A DNA stretch of 64,000 bases from Variovorax paradoxus NBRC 15149 (GTDB lineage Bacteria > Pseudomonadota > Gammaproteobacteria > Burkholderiales > Burkholderiaceae_C): positions 744,001 to 808,000 of the forward strand of contig NZ_BCUT01000002.1 of assembly GCF_001591365.1 (NCBI RefSeq), written 5' to 3'. Under the pieces are notes generated by a model. That model worked only from the letters and a program-made list of their open reading frames with translations. It had not been told where the DNA came from and did not search any database. The position numbers and the translations under genes are program-made. Shown here piece after piece: positions 61,034 to 64,000 of this stretch (positions are counted from its first letter, which is position 1; every line of letters starts with the position of its first letter).

Positions 61034-62053
61034 TCATTCGAGCTTGATGCCGCGGCTGCGCACCACGTCCGCCCAGCGCGCCGTTTCGCCCTGCACATAG
61101 GCGTGCAGCTGCGCAGGGGTCGACGCTGCCGGCGTCACGCCGAAGCCGGCGAAGCGCTCGCGCACCGCCGGCGTGTCCATGGCTTCGCGCAGCAGCTTTT
61201 CGAGCTGCGCCACGCCCGCCGCGGGCACCTTGCGGCCCGCAAAGAGTGCGGCCCAGCCGGAGATGACGAACTCCTCGCCGAGCGAGCGCAGCACCGGCAC
61301 GCCGGGCAGGCTCGCGAGGGGCTGCGCCGAGGTGACGGCCACCGCGCGCAGGCGGCCGGCCTGGATCAGCGGCAGCGCGACCGGAAGATTCATCACGCCC
61401 ATGGACACGGTGCCCGCCGCGACATCGGGGATCAGCACGCTGTCGCCCTTGTAGGGCACCGGCAGCAGGCGCGTGCCGAGCTTGCGGTTGAGCAGCTCGG
61501 TGGCCAGGTGCGAGAGCGTGCCGACGCCGCTGTTGCCGGCGCTCAGCTCGCCCGCGCGGCCGCGGGCCACGAGATCGTCGAGGCTGCGCACCGGCGAGCC
61601 GGCCCCCACGGCCAGCACCAGCGGCTGCGTCGAAATCATGCCCACAGGCTGCAGGTCCCGCTGCACGTCGTAGCCCAGGTCGCTGCGCAGCGCCGGCAGG
61701 ATGGTCATGGTGGTGCTGCCCATCAGCAGCATGTGGTCGTCATTGCTCGAGGCCACCATCGCGGTGCCGGTGATGCCGCCCGCGCCCGGACGGTTGTCGA
61801 CCACCAGCGGCTGGCCGAGGCGCGGCCCGATCAGCTCGGCCAGGATGCGCACGGAGCCATTGCCTGCGCCGCCCGGCGCGAACGGAACGATCACGGTGAC
61901 GGGCCGCGTGGGCCACGCCGCCTGAGCGCGGGCGGGCACGGGCCAGAGCGACGGTGCCGCCGAGGCAGCCAGCAGGCCGAGCATGGCGCGGCGCGGAAGC
62001 GGGAGAGCAGTTGCCGAAGTTCGCATGGCGGGGTCCCGGGTCCGGCGGCTCAT
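61034..62053 (-). CDS. Bug-family solute-binding protein (TctC-like), copy 1
   Basis: 339 residues; start at the ATG overlapping the previous gene's stop by 4 bases (an alternative ATG at 62026 lies before the signal). Twin-Arg-like RRAMLGLLAA in the signal; Bug domain WPTRPVTVIVPFAPGGAGN, VVDNRPGAGGITG, NSGVGTLSHLATELL. Carboxylate binding inferred from family. Confidence 0.86.
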   Translation of the reverse strand: MSRRTRDPAMRTSATALPLPRRAMLGLLAASAAPSLWPVPARAQAAWPTRPVTVIVPFAPGGAGNGSVRILAELIGPRLGQPLVVDNRPGAGGITGTAMVASSNDDHMLLMGSTTMTILPALRSDLGYDVQRDLQPVGMISTQPLVLAVGAGSPVRSLDDLVARGRAGELSAGNSGVGTLSHLATELLNRKLGTRLLPVPYKGDSVLIPDVAAGTVSMGVMNLPVALPLIQAGRLRAVAVTSAQPLASLPGVPVLRSLGEEFVISGWAALFAGRKVPAAGVAQLEKLLREAMDTPAVRERFAGFGVTPAASTPAQLHAYVQGETARWADVVRSRGIKLE

Positions 62054-63051
62054 TCGGTCTTGATACCCGCGTCGGCCGCGAGCTTCTTGTAGAAGGCCGC
62101 TTCATCGCGCAGGCTCTTCGCGAACTCCGCGGGACTCGAGCCCACGCGCACCACGCCGCGCTCGCGCAGCTTGGCTTCGGTGTCGGGCAGGCGCAGGAAC
62201 GCCTGGATCTCGGCCGCGAGCCTGTCGACGATGACGGCCGGCGTGCCGGCCGGCGCCATGACACCGTGCCAGGGATTCATCTCGAAGCCCTTCACGGACT
62301 CGGCGATCGGCGGCAGCTCGGGCGCGAAGAACACCCGCTGCGCCGTCGAGACGCCAAGCGCGCGCAGCTTGCCCGATTGCACTTGCGGCCAGGAGGTGGC
62401 GGCCGCATCCATCGCGGCATCGATCTGTCCGCCGAGCAGGTCGGTCAGCATGGGCGCGGAACCCTTGTAGCCGACATGGACCATCGAGGTGCCGGTTTTC
62501 TGCATGAAGAGTTCCATGCCCACGTGCAGCGCCGAACCCGCACCGGAAGAGCCGTAGCTCAGTTGCCCCGGATGCGCCTTGAGGTACGCAAGGAACTCGG
62601 GCAGCGTGCGCGCCGGCACCTTCTGCGGATTCACCACCAGGATCAGCGGCGTGATGCCCACCATCGTGACCGCGGCGAAGTCCTTCACCGGATCGTAGGG
62701 AAAGGCCTCGGGCCGCACGGCGGGATTGATGGCGTTGGCCGCGACATTGCCCATGCCGATGGTGTAGCCGTCCGGCGCGGCCTTGGCGACCACCGCCATG
62801 CCCACGCTCGAACCGGCGCCGGGCTTGTTGTCGACCACCATGGGCTGGCCCCATCGGGTCTGCAGGTGCGTGGCGATCATGCGCGCCATGGCGTCCGCGG
62901 CACCGCCGGCCGGCACCGGCACGATGAACTTGATCGGCTTGGACGGATACGCAGCCGGCGCAGACTGGGCCTGCGCGCCGCCGAAGGCGGGAAGCAGCGC
63001 GCAGGCAAGCGCGAGGCGCAGGACGATTCTCTTGTCTTTGCGGAACACCAT
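62050..63051 (-). CDS. Bug-family solute-binding protein (TctC-like), copy 2
   Basis: 333 residues from the ATG behind AGGAG. Signal peptide LALACALLPAFGGAQAQS, then YPSKPIKFIVPVPAGGAADAMAR, VVDNKPGAGSSVGM, SYGSSGAGSALHVGMELF. Upstream of copy 1, both between the SMP-30 gene and the dgo genes; the pair probably supply sugar acids to an unlinked TctAB or other permease. Confidence 0.88.
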   Translation of the reverse strand: MVFRKDKRIVLRLALACALLPAFGGAQAQSAPAAYPSKPIKFIVPVPAGGAADAMARMIATHLQTRWGQPMVVDNKPGAGSSVGMAVVAKAAPDGYTIGMGNVAANAINPAVRPEAFPYDPVKDFAAVTMVGITPLILVVNPQKVPARTLPEFLAYLKAHPGQLSYGSSGAGSALHVGMELFMQKTGTSMVHVGYKGSAPMLTDLLGGQIDAAMDAAATSWPQVQSGKLRALGVSTAQRVFFAPELPPIAESVKGFEMNPWHGVMAPAGTPAVIVDRLAAEIQAFLRLPDTEAKLRERGVVRVGSSPAEFAKSLRDEAAFYKKLAADAGIKTE

Positions 63052-63071
63052 CTTTGTCTCCTTGGATTTCT

Positions 63072-63668
63072 TCAGGCTGCCGACCAGCGCGCGATCAGCG
63101 CCCTGGCGCGGCGGGTCAGTTCGTCGATCGAAATGCCCGGCGTGTAGAGACCGGACCCGATGCCGACCCCTGATGCACCGGCCGCCTTGAAAGAGCCGAT
63201 GTTGTCGGCGTTGACGCCGCCGACACTGAACATCGGCGTCCCCGCAGGGAACACGGCGGCCCATGCCTTCAGTGCCGCGGTACCCAGCAGCTCGGAGGGA
63301 AAGAGCTTGAGGGCGTCGGCTCCCGCCCGCAGGGCCGCGAAGCCTTCGGTGGGGGTGGCCACGCCGGGCATCGAATACACCCCCCGTGCCTTGGTGCAGC
63401 GCACGACACCGGCGTCGAAGTGGGGCGACAGCACCAGCTGCGCGCCGGCGTCGACGACCCGGTCGACCTGCGCGGCGGTCATGACGGTGCCCGCTCCGAT
63501 CTGCACATGGTCACCGAACTCGCGTGCGAGAGCCTCGATGCTGGCGACCGCCTGCGGCGAATTCAGCGGCACTTCGATGCAGCGGACGCCACAGGCTTCC
63601 AGCGCATGCCCCACCTGGAGCACCTCGCCGGGCGCGATCCCGCGCAGGATGGCAATGATCCCGTTCAT
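63072..63668 (-). CDS. dgoA: 2-dehydro-3-deoxy-6-phosphogalactonate aldolase
   Basis: 198 residues. KDPG/KDPGal aldolase fold with Schiff-base Lys in LKLFPSELLG, IAILRGIAPGEVLQVGHALEACGVRCIEVPLNSP and IGAGTVMT. Cleaves 2-keto-3-deoxy-6-phosphogalactonate to pyruvate and glyceraldehyde phosphate. Overlaps dgoK by 4 bases, confirming the galactonate branch over KDPG. Confidence 0.9.
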   Translation of the reverse strand: MNGIIAILRGIAPGEVLQVGHALEACGVRCIEVPLNSPQAVASIEALAREFGDHVQIGAGTVMTAAQVDRVVDAGAQLVLSPHFDAGVVRCTKARGVYSMPGVATPTEGFAALRAGADALKLFPSELLGTAALKAWAAVFPAGTPMFSVGGVNADNIGSFKAAGASGVGIGSGLYTPGISIDELTRRARALIARWSAA

Positions 63669-64000
63669 GCCATTTCCTTTGCGAGACCGGCCTGGAGGGC
63701 GACGCGCCATTGCCCTCGCGTGGTCGCCCCGTCGCTCGCGCGGCGCGTGTCCACCCCGGCGATGCCGAGCGCGGTTTCGTAGCGGCCGCACAGGTCGTCG
63801 TCACCCAGCAAGGTGACGCTGCGCTGCGGATGCCGCGCGGTCGCGCTCGCGATCTCCAGGCCGATCAGGATGCCCGAGAGATAGTCGGGCAGGCCCTGCG
63901 GATCGATGTCGCCCATGAGCCCGGCGGTGCGCGCCGCAAACACCACGTGCAACGCGTTGCCATGCTGTGCCAGGCCCAGCCTGACGCCGGCATCGAAGGT
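63665..64000 (-). CDS. dgoK: 2-dehydro-3-deoxygalactonokinase, partial
   Basis: The window ends inside the gene; the C-terminal 111 residues are seen (TFDAGVRLGLAQHGNALHVV, FAARTAGLMGDIDPQGLPDYLSG, LLGDDDLCGRYETAL, WRVALQAGLAKEMA). DgoK phosphorylates 2-keto-3-deoxygalactonate, the substrate step before DgoA. Identity rests on this tail and the dgoA neighbour. Confidence 0.85.
   Translation of the reverse strand, partial: TFDAGVRLGLAQHGNALHVVFAARTAGLMGDIDPQGLPDYLSGILIGLEIASATARHPQRSVTLLGDDDLCGRYETALGIAGVDTRRASDGATTRGQWRVALQAGLAKEMA

Overview
The window looks like a high-GC betaproteobacterium of the Comamonadaceae (a Variovorax-like genome). The evidence is the many Bug/Tct-type solute-binding and transport genes, the dgo-type aldolase and kinase pair, PanD, and the general codon style; no rRNA or other taxonomic marker is present. 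No tRNA, rRNA or CRISPR array was recognised.

Left part, about 1-34.1 kb: part of an integrative and conjugative element or a large genomic island. It opens with a type IV secretion run (virB6 end, a 53-residue VirB7-like lipoprotein, virB8, virB9, virB10, virB11, virD4), then an LPD7-domain protein, a TraX-like membrane protein, and, on the opposite strand, a VirD2/MOBP-type relaxase with a MobC-like partner. A convincing oriT lies upstream of mobC: an inverted repeat followed by a TATCCTG-C nick motif. The rest of the island is a patchwork of cargo and wreckage. It holds an AbiE-type antitoxin next to a broken toxin gene with a 10-bp tandem repeat, three copies of a divergent XRE-cupin / small-XRE regulator pair, one IS21-family insertion with 8-bp target duplication, two ParE/RHH toxin-antitoxin pairs, a dead hipA and an intact hipBA, a Fic protein, ArdC, DUF1016 nuclease fragments, and a five-gene amino-acid ABC operon with a BacA-like gene, followed by a secreted chorismate mutase. 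No integrase is visible, so the left end lies outside the window.

The most unusual signal in the island is a family of repeats that begin at the oriT nick and two or three of which end in the palindrome ATGTTCGGCATGCCGAACAT or a variant. In one copy the junction falls exactly in a nick-like TCCTGCCC within a parE remnant, as expected for relaxase-mediated recombination.

Right part, about 34.3-64 kb: ordinary chromosomal-looking genes. panD is followed by a peptide-use cluster: an M81 peptidase, two self-cleaving P1/T4-type hydrolases, a Dpp-type transporter and an RpiR regulator. Then come an Rnk-like gene, DNA polymerase II, a CusF-like protein, a GGDEF protein, an MFS exporter, TctB-TctA, a chimeric universal stress protein, an antitoxin-like gene, an RlmN-like methyltransferase, a hydrolase, a CadC-like regulator, an IclR-SMP30 fusion, two Bug proteins, and a 2-dehydro-3-deoxy-6-phosphogalactonate aldolase with a sugar kinase that runs off the window.

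A second notable structure is a roughly 420-bp duplication in front of the Rnk-like and stress-protein genes. Both copies keep the same promoter spacing, a small apparently leaderless ORF (38 and 40 codons), a 10-bp-arm hairpin around a pyrimidine-rich loop, and the first ~38 codons of the downstream gene.
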